Part shown: positions 45,667 to 54,771 of the stretch, piece by piece
How the letters are laid out: the number at the start of each line of letters is the position of its first letter
Position numbering within the stretch: the first letter of the stretch is position 1
Assembly: GCF_900143205.1 (NCBI RefSeq)
Contig: NZ_FRDH01000009.1
Location: 104,282-168,281, forward strand
Length of the DNA: 64,000 nucleotides
Reading direction: 5' to 3'
From: Butyrivibrio hungatei DSM 14810
GTDB taxonomy: Bacteria; Bacillota; Clostridia; Lachnospirales; Lachnospiraceae
The notes under the pieces: generated by a model
The model's database searches: none
Seen by the model: the letters and a program-made list of their open reading frames with translations, nothing else
What the model was told of the DNA's origin: nothing
Program-made: the position numbers and the translations under genes

Positions 45667-46369
45667 AGATATTCCGCTTCTTCTTCAAGGGGCAGGCATA
45701 GCAGTTCTTTTTGGAAGGATATTCTATGACTCGTGGATTGCGGTAGTAGTTCTTTTACCAATAATGATTCCGTGGATGATACATCAGAGGAAACTTGCAA
45801 GGCAGCGTGATTGCAGGATAGTGGGGATACAGTTTAAGGATGCTATTGCGTCGGTTCTTACGAATCTGAAAGCAGGCTATTCCATAGAGAATGCCTTTAG
45901 AGAAGCCAGGAAAGACATGGAACTACTGTATGGCAAGAAGAGTCTGATCGGCGGTCACTTGAATAAGATATGCAAAGGACTTAAAAATAATATTCCGCTA
46001 GAGAAGCTCCTTTTTACATTTGGAAATGAAAGTGAAAACCCTGATATTCAGGAGTTTGCAGGGGTATTTGCTGTAGCTAAAAGAAGCGGCGGCAATATGA
46101 CAGACATTATAGGAAGGACCATAGGGGTCATTTCTCAGAAGATAGAAGTTGAAAAAGAGATCGAGGTTTTGATCAGTGCTAAAAGAATGGAAGCCAGAAT
46201 AATGAATTTTGTGCCATTTTTCATCATCTTCTACATCGAATTAACTAGCAGAGGTTTCTTTGAGCCTCTATATCACAATGTTTTCGGAATAGTCTTAATG
46301 ACGATCTGCATGGTTGTCTATGTGGCAGCCTATCTTCTATCTGAAAAGATAGTCAATATTTCAGTTTAG
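45605..46369 (+). CDS. tadB: Tad pilus inner-membrane protein TadB
   Basis: A 254-residue type II secretion F-domain protein: two N-terminal membrane helices (about 27-60), a cytoplasmic domain (VGIQFKDAIASVLTNLKAGYSIENAFREA, FAVAKRSGGNMTDIIGRTI) and two C-terminal helices. The start is at the GTG at 45605, 6 bases after GGAGGA (45593-45598), inside tadA. The neighbouring TTG at 45602 is only 3 bases away from the site and less likely. Partner of TadC in the inner-membrane platform. Confidence 0.9.
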   Translation: MNLKILKNFYRQVCDYPPKVKDIPLLLQGAGIAVLFGRIFYDSWIAVVVLLPIMIPWMIHQRKLARQRDCRIVGIQFKDAIASVLTNLKAGYSIENAFREARKDMELLYGKKSLIGGHLNKICKGLKNNIPLEKLLFTFGNESENPDIQEFAGVFAVAKRSGGNMTDIIGRTIGVISQKIEVEKEIEVLISAKRMEARIMNFVPFFIIFYIELTSRGFFEPLYHNVFGIVLMTICMVVYVAAYLLSEKIVNISV

Positions 46370-46383
46370 CCAGAGGGTTAAAA

Positions 46384-47841
46384 ATGGTTTTTTTGTATTT
46401 GATCATCTTAATTGCAGTATTTGTTATATGGATCATGGCTCGTAACCTGGAGTTACCGCCAGGGATCACGGAGGATGGAATAGGAAGGGAACTTTTGAAA
46501 GTATCTCTTTTCATCTATAACAAGCTATTTAGAAAAAGAAATCCAGTAAAACTTGAGTCAGTCAGAGGGTATCTGACGGTTTTGAGCAATAGAAAAGATA
46601 TTGAACAAATGGAGACTGAGTATTTCATTAGAAAGATCTGTATCTTCTTGGTGATGACTTTGGCAGGAAGTTTACTTGCGCTTATGATGGCGCTTTCTGG
46701 AATGCGAGGAGCCCATATTGTAGATGGAGGCGCGGTAAGCAGAAAAAGCTATGGAGAAGGCTCTTTTGAAACTGAGCTTGTTGCTTCAAAGGAAGATGGT
46801 GAGGAGATCGGAGAATTTGATGTCCTTGTAAATGAGCGAAGCTACACCAAGGAGGAGGCTGACAAGCTTTTTGAAGAAGCCAGTACTGAGATGGAAAGGC
46901 TCATTCTTGCTGAAAACGAGGAGCTTGATGAGGTCAGGACCGACCTTGATCTTGTAGAGAGCGTTCCTGGTTATCCGTTTTCTGTGTATTGGAAGATTGA
47001 TGACTACGAGCTTATGCATTATGACGGAAGCCTTGAGACAGACAAAATCCCCAGCACAGGAGCGGTGGTTACTTTGACTGCGACTTACAAGTATGGGGAT
47101 CTGAGCTGGCAGCAGGTCATTCCTGTTAACCTCATTCAAAAAAGCTTGAGTCCTAAGGAAAGAATGATAGCTGGTATACAAAAGCTTATCAAAAGCGCTG
47201 ACGAAGAATCTATCTATGATGAGCAGATAAATTTGCCTCAAACATATGAGGGACAGCCTATTGTCTGGAAGGTTAAGAATGAGGATAACAGTCTTCTCAT
47301 ACTGATCCTTACGGTCATAGGCGGAGCGGCAGCCTACATTTTTAAAGATAAAGAGCTAAAAAGAACCATGGAAGAAAGAACAGAGCAGATGCTAAGTGAT
47401 TATCCGCAGCTGGTTTCAAAGCTTGTTTTGTATCTTGGTGCAGGCATGACTGTGAGAAATGTTTTTGAAAAGCTTGGACGAACCTATTTAAAAAAGCTAG
47501 AACAGGGCGGCCAAAAGCACTTTGTTTATGAGGAGCTTGTAAGAGCCACCAGAGAATTATCAAGTGGAGCGTCAGAAGCAGATGTATATGAGCGCTTTGG
47601 AATGCGCTGCGTAAGTCAGCAATATACCAGGTTATCAACTCTTCTTTCTCAGAATCTTAGAAAAGGAAACAGTAGCCTTTTGAATGTTTTGAATGAGGAA
47701 GCAACGAAAGCCTTTAATGAGAGAATGGATACGGCAAGAAAGCTTGGAGAAGAAGCGGGAACAAAGCTTCTTTTACCAATGATACTTATGCTTGTGATAG
47801 TTATGGTTATCATAATGATTCCGGCATATATGGCGTTTTGA
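46384..47841 (+). CDS. tadC: TadC-like inner-membrane protein with large insertion
   Basis: A 485-residue F-domain protein. TadC is usually about 300 residues. Here helix 1 (2-19) and helix 2 (about 85-107) are followed by a roughly 195-residue insertion (about 108-303) rich in charged residues with a beta-rich part (SVYWKIDDYELMHYDG, VVTLTATYKYGDLSW), then helix 3 (about 303-322), the F domain (LVSKLVLYLGAGMTVRNVFEKLG) and the C-terminal helix. The insertion is probably outside the membrane. It lies 14 bp after tadB, in the usual TadB-TadC order. Confidence 0.85.
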   Translation: MVFLYLIILIAVFVIWIMARNLELPPGITEDGIGRELLKVSLFIYNKLFRKRNPVKLESVRGYLTVLSNRKDIEQMETEYFIRKICIFLVMTLAGSLLALMMALSGMRGAHIVDGGAVSRKSYGEGSFETELVASKEDGEEIGEFDVLVNERSYTKEEADKLFEEASTEMERLILAENEELDEVRTDLDLVESVPGYPFSVYWKIDDYELMHYDGSLETDKIPSTGAVVTLTATYKYGDLSWQQVIPVNLIQKSLSPKERMIAGIQKLIKSADEESIYDEQINLPQTYEGQPIVWKVKNEDNSLLILILTVIGGAAAYIFKDKELKRTMEERTEQMLSDYPQLVSKLVLYLGAGMTVRNVFEKLGRTYLKKLEQGGQKHFVYEELVRATRELSSGASEADVYERFGMRCVSQQYTRLSTLLSQNLRKGNSSLLNVLNEEATKAFNERMDTARKLGEEAGTKLLLPMILMLVIVMVIIMIPAYMAF

Positions 47842-47898
47842 GTAATCGCAGCAATGCTGCTTTTACATATATTAGGCGAAAAGCCAAAAGGAGGAAAA

Positions 47899-48117
47899 AT
47901 GAATTTAGTAACACAAAACATGAAAAAAATCGGAGGAAAGATCAGGAAAGGAGTAATGGATTTCTGGAATGATGAGTCTGGAATGGGTACAGTAGAAGTA
48001 ATTCTCATCATCGTTGTTTTGATTGGATTAGTAATCGTCTTTAAAAAAGAAATTTCTGGAATCGTTGAAGATGTCTTTAAAACAATAAGGGCAGATACCC
48101 GTGCGATCACAAACTAA
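47899..48117 (+). CDS. flp: Flp1-type IVb pilin
   Basis: A 72-residue prepilin. The leader ends DESG and cleavage after Gly would leave mature MGTVE, with Glu at +5, followed by a hydrophobic helix (VILIIVVLIGLVIVF). This is the Tad pilus subunit. The start at 47899 has AAGGAGG 5 bases upstream; an earlier in-frame start would add an unlike leader. Its 3' end overlaps the next gene by 17 bp. Confidence 0.93.
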   Translation: MNLVTQNMKKIGGKIRKGVMDFWNDESGMGTVEVILIIVVLIGLVIVFKKEISGIVEDVFKTIRADTRAITN

Positions 48118-49540
48118 GGGTTATCTAACTGTCTTTTTATCCCTATCAATAATGATAATCATGTCTCTGATCTTGGCTCTCTATCAGGGAGCCAGGATTG
48201 GAGCAATAAAGATGAAGACTGAATGCGTGGCAGACATCTCCATGAATTCAATATTGGCCGAGTATAACAGGGAGCTGTACGAGCAGTACGGTCTATTTAT
48301 GGTCGACACATCTTACGGGACAGGAAAGCATAGTATTACAAATACTGAAGAGCACTTAAGAAGATATGTTCAAAAGAACTTTGAAAGAAGCACAGTTGGT
48401 AAGCTTACGGGAAAGACAACGATGCTTGGTGCATACTGCAAAGAAGCAAAGATAACCGGAACATCTTTTGCAGCAGACAACAAGGGAACGGTATTAAACA
48501 GGCAGATATTAGCATACATGGCGGGAGAACCTGTAGGGGCCCTTATGACAGATGTGGTAAGTAATACACAGACACTTCAGGATGCTGGATTTGATACGAC
48601 AGATGTTGAAGCAATGGCAAGTGAAAATCAGGCGCAGATAGATGCTATAGAGCTTCCAACAATTATTAACGACAAGGGTGAAGAAGAGCAGATAACTCTT
48701 GGAAATCCCGCAGATATCGTTAATTCTCAAAAGGGCATAGGCGCGCTAAACCTTGCCATCAAAGATAAGTCTGTTATTTCAAAAGCCGCAGTTGATCTTT
48801 CTCAGTATGCTTCACATCGAGAACTTAATAAGGGCACGGGGCTTAGAGATTATGAGGAAATATCAGCTTCTGAAAAGCTCCTTCTTGAGCAGTATTATTA
48901 CGAAAAATGCAGTAGATATGGCGAGGAGATGGACAAAGCTCTTTTGAAATACCAGCTTGAGTATCTGGCATTTGGACAAAGCAGCGATTATGGGAATCTT
49001 GAAAAGATGGCAGAGACGCTACTGTTTTGGAGAGAGGCTTCAAATATGCTCTATCTATTTAACTGTAGTGCAAAGGTTGAAGAAGCGGAGCTTATAGCTT
49101 TAGCGCTGACTGCAATAATGCTTGTTCCAGAGTTAAAAGATCTTGTGAAGTATTCTATTCTCTTTGCATGGACTTTTGCGGAAAGTATCGCCGATCTGCA
49201 TGCGCTTTTTTCTGGCGGAAGGGTACCTCTATTTAAGAGCGATAGTACCTGGAAGCTTAGCCTTACCAACATGTTTTCTTTTAGAGACCACTTAGGTGAT
49301 GGAGGAGAAGGTGAAGGGCTTCTTTATGAAGATTATCTTAGAATGCGCCTTTTAATGACTGATCTTGAGAAAAAGACCTTAAGGCTCATGGACATAATGG
49401 AGATGGATATCAGGAGAACAAGTGGTAATGCGCAGTTTAAGATCGATCATTGTCTAGATACATTTTGTGGAGAGATAGAGGTGGCATCAATGTTTGGTTA
49501 TGACGTAAAAATTGAAAGGGTATATGGGTACGAGGAATGA
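48101..49540 (+). CDS. TadG-like protein (DUF5702)
   Basis: A 479-residue protein with an N-terminal hydrophobic helix (LTVFLSLSIMIIMSLILALYQGAR) and a long soluble, mostly helical domain. It has the layout of clostridial DUF5702 proteins that replace TadG in these operons as a pseudopilin-like, surface-exposed protein. Its function in assembly is unknown. It overlaps the flp gene by 17 bp and the following pseudopilin by 4 bp (ATGA), so expression is coupled. Confidence 0.8.
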   Translation: MRSQTKGYLTVFLSLSIMIIMSLILALYQGARIGAIKMKTECVADISMNSILAEYNRELYEQYGLFMVDTSYGTGKHSITNTEEHLRRYVQKNFERSTVGKLTGKTTMLGAYCKEAKITGTSFAADNKGTVLNRQILAYMAGEPVGALMTDVVSNTQTLQDAGFDTTDVEAMASENQAQIDAIELPTIINDKGEEEQITLGNPADIVNSQKGIGALNLAIKDKSVISKAAVDLSQYASHRELNKGTGLRDYEEISASEKLLLEQYYYEKCSRYGEEMDKALLKYQLEYLAFGQSSDYGNLEKMAETLLFWREASNMLYLFNCSAKVEEAELIALALTAIMLVPELKDLVKYSILFAWTFAESIADLHALFSGGRVPLFKSDSTWKLSLTNMFSFRDHLGDGGEGEGLLYEDYLRMRLLMTDLEKKTLRLMDIMEMDIRRTSGNAQFKIDHCLDTFCGEIEVASMFGYDVKIERVYGYEE

Positions 49541-50430
49541 AGTGCGGACAAATAGAAGTAGTTAAAGGCACTTCTTATAAAGAATATAAAAATATAAAAA
49601 GAACACTTCTCCAGGTGGCTCAAAAAGGAGTGTCTTTATCTGCTTCTATAACAGTAGAAGCATCTATAGTCTTACCTCTTTTTATTTTCTTTTTTACAAA
49701 CATAATGATGGCTTTTAATATCATCAAAATGCAGTGCGATATGGAAGCTGCGCTGCATCAGACTGGAAATGAACTTGCGCTTTTAGCTTTTGACGAAAGA
49801 TGCGCGGAGGGTGTTCTTGGCATTGAAGAAGATGGCGTTAGTACAGTCGCAGGGGCACTTTCGATTTTTTACGTAAAGGGAAAAGTAGAAAGTTATCTTG
49901 GCCAAGAACTTGAGAATAGTTGTGTAACTGATGGAAAGGCGGGCCTTAGCTACTTGCCATCCAGGATAATGCTTGGAAATGACATCATCGATATCGTGAT
50001 CGATTATAAAGTTCATCCGCTCATTTCTCTTATAGGGTTTGAAGATTTTCCTGTGGAAGCCAGATATTACGGGCATGCCTGGACTGGCTACGATATAAGC
50101 GAGGGTGCGGCAGCAGATGAAAATGAAGAGGAGATGGTCTATGTGACAGAGCATGGCGAAGTTTATCACAGAGACATTAACTGTAATCATCTTAAGCTCA
50201 GTATCCGCAGCGTAAGTTTGGATCAGATCGGTGAGGAAAGAAGTATGGATGGTTCTAAGTACTACCCCTGTGAATACTGTGGAGATGGTATCAGTGGAGG
50301 GAACGTGTTTATTACTGATTACGGTATCAGATATCACAGCAGTGTTAACTGCGCTGGTCTAAAAAGGAAGATCTATACGATACCTATATCTGAAGTTGGT
50401 GACAGAAGGCCTTGTAGTGGATGTGACTAA
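49537..50430 (+). CDS. TadE-like pseudopilin with duplicated Cys/His domain
   Basis: A 297-residue protein with a pseudopilin-like hydrophobic helix (ASITVEASIVLPLFIFFFTNIMMAFNI). The C-terminal third has two copies of a small motif: VYVTEHGEVYHRDINCNHLKL-PCEYCGDG and VFITDYGIRYHSSVNCAGLKR-PCSGCD. Each holds a Tyr-His, a Cys, and a C-x2-C, suggesting a metal site. The middle is a beta domain exposed outside the membrane. Part of the Tad operon. Confidence 0.82.
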   Translation: MKCGQIEVVKGTSYKEYKNIKRTLLQVAQKGVSLSASITVEASIVLPLFIFFFTNIMMAFNIIKMQCDMEAALHQTGNELALLAFDERCAEGVLGIEEDGVSTVAGALSIFYVKGKVESYLGQELENSCVTDGKAGLSYLPSRIMLGNDIIDIVIDYKVHPLISLIGFEDFPVEARYYGHAWTGYDISEGAAADENEEEMVYVTEHGEVYHRDINCNHLKLSIRSVSLDQIGEERSMDGSKYYPCEYCGDGISGGNVFITDYGIRYHSSVNCAGLKRKIYTIPISEVGDRRPCSGCD

Positions 50431-50443
50431 TTTAGGAGGATTT

Positions 50444-50875
50444 ATGATTCAGGTTGTTTTGGTTTTAGTTTTACTTGTGATTGCCTCAATTGAGGATATC
50501 AGGAAAAGAGAAATATCAGGAACGGTGCTGCTTGGCTTAGCGGGAGTGTCCTTGGTATGCAGTGTGCTTTCAGTCTATAGAGGGCAAAGTACTTTTTCTG
50601 ACGTAGCGATGTCTCTTTTGCCAGGAGCAGTTGTGATACTGCTGGCATGGATCACCAGAGAGGGGATTGGCTATGGAGACGGACTACTACTTATTGCAAT
50701 GGGGCCGGTGATTGGCCTAAGGGGAATTGTGATGGGGCTTGTAATAGCTTTTTTTGCAGGCGGAGTTCTTTCTATTATATTGATGATCTTTAAAAAGGTA
50801 GGAAAGAGGTACAGTTTTCCCTTTGTGCCTTTTATGACAATTGGAATGGTGGTGAGTTGTTTTGCGAAAATTTAA
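50444..50875 (+). CDS. Prepilin peptidase, A24 type (second of two)
   Basis: A 143-residue membrane protein with catalytic Asp residues in SIEDIRKREI and in the full GxGD motif GYGDGLLL. Five or six hydrophobic helices. The start at 50444 has AGGAGGA 3 bases upstream. With the first peptidase at 43015 this operon has two A24 enzymes; this one has the canonical motif. Its 3' end overlaps the next gene by 14 bp. Confidence 0.9.
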   Translation: MIQVVLVLVLLVIASIEDIRKREISGTVLLGLAGVSLVCSVLSVYRGQSTFSDVAMSLLPGAVVILLAWITREGIGYGDGLLLIAMGPVIGLRGIVMGLVIAFFAGGVLSIILMIFKKVGKRYSFPFVPFMTIGMVVSCFAKI

Positions 50876-51317
50876 GGGATATATGACATTGGAAGCATCC
50901 CTGATCGTTCCTATGGTGATCTGTGTATTTGCGGTATTGATCTTCTTTACATATTACTTATATGGAAGATGCGTACTTTCTCAAGATAGCTATATTTTGG
51001 CCTTTAGAGCCAGTATAAATAAAACGGCAGAATTCAAGGAAGATCCGGAAGGGTATGTTGCAGCTAAAATGGATCAGGTGCTGGGAAATAAGTACTTTGG
51101 AAGCGAAAAACCTACTGTACATACGAGAGTAAACGGCAAAGAAATAATAGTTACAGGCAGCAATACTGTCAGAACCAGGGCTATGGGCAGATATTTCTTA
51201 AAACCAAAGACAGGATGGGATTATATAGCTGCTGGTAAAGCCAAAAAGCTAGATCAGATAAAGCATATGAGAAGAGTTAAACGACTAAAGGATATTGCGC
51301 AAAGGAGCGTAGGATAA
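50862..51317 (+). CDS. TadE-like pseudopilin
   Basis: A 151-residue protein: short leader MRKFKGYM, then TLEASLIVPMVICVFAVLIFFTYYLY, a TadE-type hydrophobic helix with Glu, and a soluble domain with conserved beta strands (VHTRVNGKEIIVTGSNTVRTR). The start is a TTG inside the prepilin peptidase gene with a GGTGGTGAG ribosome site. Part of the Tad operon; its stop overlaps the FHA gene start by one base. Confidence 0.82.
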   Translation: MRKFKGYMTLEASLIVPMVICVFAVLIFFTYYLYGRCVLSQDSYILAFRASINKTAEFKEDPEGYVAAKMDQVLGNKYFGSEKPTVHTRVNGKEIIVTGSNTVRTRAMGRYFLKPKTGWDYIAAGKAKKLDQIKHMRRVKRLKDIAQRSVG

Positions 51318-52627
51318 TGGAACAGAAATTTTATAGAGATCTAAAACATAGTTATGCTGTCTGCAGCTGTGGCGCAGACATAATGGAAAAGAAGGATACC
51401 CGTTATCAGTTAAAGATAATGGAAAGCGGAAGAATACCGAAGCTTTTGAAGTGCTCTCTTCGAAAGATCAACCAGGAGAACTTTATTTATTACGATATTA
51501 GCTCCATGATGAGCCTTGAAGACCGGTACTCTTCCAGAGGGATGGGATATGACGAGCTTATGCAGCTCTTTTCAGATATGAAGATTATGATTGAAGGCCT
51601 TTCTGAGCATCTTCTTGGAAATGAAGGTATTGTCCTTGATTGCAAGAGTGTATTCTGTAACTTGTCTTCAGGTGAATATCAATTCATGTACTATCCCAAT
51701 TATAGCGAGAGTGGATCAGCTGAGGCGTTTTTTGAATCTGTTTTATGTATTACAGATCACGACGATGAGAAGGCGGTCGAGCTCATTTATGGACTATGTG
51801 ACAAAGCGCAGCTTTCAGATGTTCTTTTGATAGATGTTCTTGATGATCTGTTAAAAGAGCCTGTAGAAGAGAAGATAGAGCTGATAAAAGAGCCGGAAGT
51901 ATATTTCGAAGAGGAAGAAGAGATGGAAGAGCCAGAAGAAACTGGCATGGAAAGGGCAAAGAGGCGCCTTGGAGGCAAGGCAGAGCTTTTCTTTTCACTT
52001 TTATTCGTGGCGGTTATCATTGGGCTTATGTACATCAGGGTCAATTATGTTCTTACAAAAGAAGAGAACCTCTTATCTATTGCAATCATGCTCGTATCTG
52101 GCGTAACCGGAGTCATAGCTTTTTTGTCAGGAATAAAGACAATGAATGGCCCAAAGCAGGAGAAAAAGAATAATGATTACGAAGAAGATATAGAAGAATA
52201 CGACAATTATGATGACTTTGATGATGATGTGTCATACGACATCCCGATTCATGTGACAGCTTCCACAAAGGAGGTTAAGAAGTTAGATCTTGGTGAGTGC
52301 GAGGAAACAGTGGTTTTGGACGCTGAAGAGGCAGAGCATATGACTTTATACAGCAGAAATACCGATAAGACTATAAGGATCAGTCTGGACAAATTGCCGA
52401 TAACTATCGGGAAAATGGAGGGCTGCGTGGACAGGGTGCTCTCTGATGCCAGTGTATCACGTATTCATTGTAAGTTTCTTCGTGACGAGAATGGTGTAGC
52501 TCTTGTGGATCTGGGGTCAACCAATGGAAGCTTTAGAAACGGTCTTAAACTCATTCCTCAGGAAAAGAATTATATAGAAGAAGGAGATGAAGTAAAATTA
52601 GGTAGAATATGCTTTGATATCCGATAA
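51317..52627 (+). CDS. FHA domain membrane protein (DUF6382)
   Basis: A 436-residue protein: N-terminal soluble domain (1-190, DUF6382 from memory), a Glu-rich linker, two membrane helices (about 224-245 and 252-272), an acidic linker, and a C-terminal FHA domain (about 350-430: ITIGKMEGCVDRVLSDASVSRIHCKFL, VDLGSTNGSFRNGLKL). FHA domains bind phosphothreonine. It is common as the last gene of clostridial Tad operons, where it may link Ser/Thr kinase signalling to pilus assembly. No kinase gene is nearby. Confidence 0.88.
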   Translation: MEQKFYRDLKHSYAVCSCGADIMEKKDTRYQLKIMESGRIPKLLKCSLRKINQENFIYYDISSMMSLEDRYSSRGMGYDELMQLFSDMKIMIEGLSEHLLGNEGIVLDCKSVFCNLSSGEYQFMYYPNYSESGSAEAFFESVLCITDHDDEKAVELIYGLCDKAQLSDVLLIDVLDDLLKEPVEEKIELIKEPEVYFEEEEEMEEPEETGMERAKRRLGGKAELFFSLLFVAVIIGLMYIRVNYVLTKEENLLSIAIMLVSGVTGVIAFLSGIKTMNGPKQEKKNNDYEEDIEEYDNYDDFDDDVSYDIPIHVTASTKEVKKLDLGECEETVVLDAEEAEHMTLYSRNTDKTIRISLDKLPITIGKMEGCVDRVLSDASVSRIHCKFLRDENGVALVDLGSTNGSFRNGLKLIPQEKNYIEEGDEVKLGRICFDIR

Positions 52628-52665
52628 ATGTGATATACTATCTGTAACTGGTTGGAGGGGTATTC

Positions 52666-53676
52666 ATGAAGATAAACATCTATTATGGAGGAAGAGGGAT
52701 CATCGATGATCCTACCTTAAGCGTTATCTCGCAAATTACAGCAGTTTTACAGGAATTGAATGTTAAAGTTCAGCAGTACAATCTATACGAGCAGAGGAAT
52801 GGCATAACTGCGCTTCCTAACACTCTCAAGGATGCAGATGGAATCATTCTGGCATCTACCGTTGAGTGGTTTGGAGTTGGCGGCTATATGATGCAGTTTC
52901 TTGATGCGTGCTGGCTTTATGGCGATAAAGAAAAGATTAAGCAGATTTATATGGCTCCTGTTGTAATGTCTACTACTCATGGTGAAAGAGAGGGTATGAC
53001 AAATCTGGCAGCTGCCTGGGAGATGCTTGGAGGACTTCCTTGCGAAGGAATATGCGGATATATTGCTGATACAACGAAGCTTGAGAATAGCTCTGAGTAT
53101 AGCAAGATCATAGATAAAAAGGCTGAGAACATGTATAGAACTATCAGCCAGAAGATGCCGGTATTCCCTGCAAGTAATCAGGCTGTCATAAATAAGGTTG
53201 CTGTAGCTAATAGCATAGATCTGACTCCACAGGAATCAGAGCAGCTTTCTGAGTATGCATCTGATGATAAATATGTACGCACTCAGAAGGAAGACCTTCA
53301 GGAGCTTGCAAGCATATTTAGAGACAAGATGGGACAGGAAGAGTCTGCTGCAGGCAGTTCTGATGAATATGCCAAGGTGCTCAAAAAGAAATTCACACCT
53401 GTTGCAGGCGTTAGAGCTAAGTATAAGATCGTGTTCCAGGACAACTCAAGGCTTAAACCTATAGTGATAGATGTTGATAATAGCAAGTGCGATCTAAGAT
53501 GTCAGGATGAAGATGGATGTGATGTGGTGATCACTGCAGACCAGAAGGTATTTGAGGAAATCCTTGATGGTCACATGACATTTCAGAGAGCATTTATGGG
53601 CGGAAGCGTCAAGATGAAGGGTGACTTCAAGCTGCTAAGGAGCATGGATCAGCTTTTTGAACTAATGTCAGAATGA
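52666..53676 (+). CDS. Flavodoxin-like/SCP2 domain protein
   Basis: A 336-residue protein with a flavodoxin-fold N-terminal domain (about 1-150, with ADGIILASTVEWFGVGGYMMQFLDA as an NAD(P)H/FMN reductase-type segment) and a C-terminal SCP2-like hydrophobic ligand-binding domain (about 240-335, DCDVVITADQKVFEEILDGHMTFQRAFMGGSVKMKGDFKLL). No signal peptide. The combination recurs in clostridia, but its substrate is unknown. GGAGGGG lies 7 bases before the ATG. Confidence 0.78.
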   Translation: MKINIYYGGRGIIDDPTLSVISQITAVLQELNVKVQQYNLYEQRNGITALPNTLKDADGIILASTVEWFGVGGYMMQFLDACWLYGDKEKIKQIYMAPVVMSTTHGEREGMTNLAAAWEMLGGLPCEGICGYIADTTKLENSSEYSKIIDKKAENMYRTISQKMPVFPASNQAVINKVAVANSIDLTPQESEQLSEYASDDKYVRTQKEDLQELASIFRDKMGQEESAAGSSDEYAKVLKKKFTPVAGVRAKYKIVFQDNSRLKPIVIDVDNSKCDLRCQDEDGCDVVITADQKVFEEILDGHMTFQRAFMGGSVKMKGDFKLLRSMDQLFELMSE

Positions 53677-53688
53677 TAGGTGTTGTTT

Positions 53689-54351
53689 ATGGATAATATA
53701 GAGCGTGAATCCTCTGAAATAACAGATCAGTTCTGGGATAGACAGGAAAAGATCTACAAAAAAGCGTTCATAACAATAGGGCTTCTTACTATTAATATAG
53801 TAGTCTTTTTGATCAGCACATTTGTGGCTTATCCTACCGTATACAATGAAGGGGTTCTGGTTACAGAAAGAATCTTAAATGATGGCGAGTTTTATCGTAT
53901 TGCCACTGCGATCTTTTTGCATGCGGATATCAAGCACCTGTTTAACAACATGATAATACTGTTTTTGGTTGGTGCTGTTGTAGAGAATTACACGGGACAC
54001 ATTTATTATGTGATTGTATACTTTTTTTCAGGCTTTTTTGGAAACATACTTTCAATGGCTTATGAGCTAAAAAATGGCTTGAAATGGATTTCGCTGGGAG
54101 CGAGCGGAGCTGTGATGGGGATAGTAGGTTTTCTTATTTCATGGCTTATCTTGAACAGACGCGTATTTCTCAGATCCAAGGGAACAGTGATAAGAGTAGC
54201 ATTGCTACTGATCTTTGTCATCCAGTCTTGTTTCTTTCAAGAAGGGGCCAATACAGTAGCGCATTTAGGTGGTTTTATAACAGGCTTTGTGCTTGGATTA
54301 TTAAATATAGTAGTATTCAAGAATGATAAGATGATGGAGGGACTAGCATAA
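53689..54351 (+). CDS. Rhomboid family intramembrane serine protease
   Basis: A 220-residue six-helix protein with the catalytic Ser139 in GASGAVMG and His192 in AHLGGFITGF, and HLFNNMIILFLVGAVVE in helix 2. It cleaves membrane proteins inside the bilayer. I place the start at the ATG at 53689 (GATAGG 8 bases before); an in-frame GTG 9 bases upstream overlaps that site. Its stop overlaps the HIT gene start. Confidence 0.93.
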   Translation: MDNIERESSEITDQFWDRQEKIYKKAFITIGLLTINIVVFLISTFVAYPTVYNEGVLVTERILNDGEFYRIATAIFLHADIKHLFNNMIILFLVGAVVENYTGHIYYVIVYFFSGFFGNILSMAYELKNGLKWISLGASGAVMGIVGFLISWLILNRRVFLRSKGTVIRVALLLIFVIQSCFFQEGANTVAHLGGFITGFVLGLLNIVVFKNDKMMEGLA

Positions 54352-54761
54352 TGGACGGATGTATTTTTTGTAAGATAGCAAATGGAGAGATACCTTCAAA
54401 TACAATATATGAAGATGATGCTTTTAGGGTAATCCTTGATAATGGCCCTGCTACAAAGGGACATGCCCTTGTATTACCAAAGGCTCACTATAGTGATCTT
54501 TTTGAGATGCCTGAAGAGGCAGCAGCGGATGCTATGAAGGTTGCTAAGAAGGTGGCTTCTCTTATAAAGACTAAGCTTAACTGCGATGGACTCAATTTGG
54601 TTCAGAACAATGGAGAGACTGCAGGACAGACAGTTATGCATTTCCATCTTCATGTTATTCCTAGATATGAGAACGATGGACAAAAGATTCTTTGGAATCC
54701 AACCAGTCCTTCAGCAGAGGAACTTGTAGACATCAAGAATAAGATTGTAGGAACAGTTTAA
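54351..54761 (+). CDS. HIT family nucleotide hydrolase (HinT)
   Basis: A 136-residue HIT protein with the histidine triad HFHLHVIPR, an N-terminal zinc-like CIFCKIANGEIPS and QNNGETAGQTV. It hydrolyses nucleotide phosphoramidates. The gene starts one base into the rhomboid stop codon (TAATG), so coupling is likely. Followed 10 bp later by fumA. Confidence 0.94.
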   Translation: MDGCIFCKIANGEIPSNTIYEDDAFRVILDNGPATKGHALVLPKAHYSDLFEMPEEAAADAMKVAKKVASLIKTKLNCDGLNLVQNNGETAGQTVMHFHLHVIPRYENDGQKILWNPTSPSAEELVDIKNKIVGTV

Positions 54762-54771
54762 GGGGATATAC

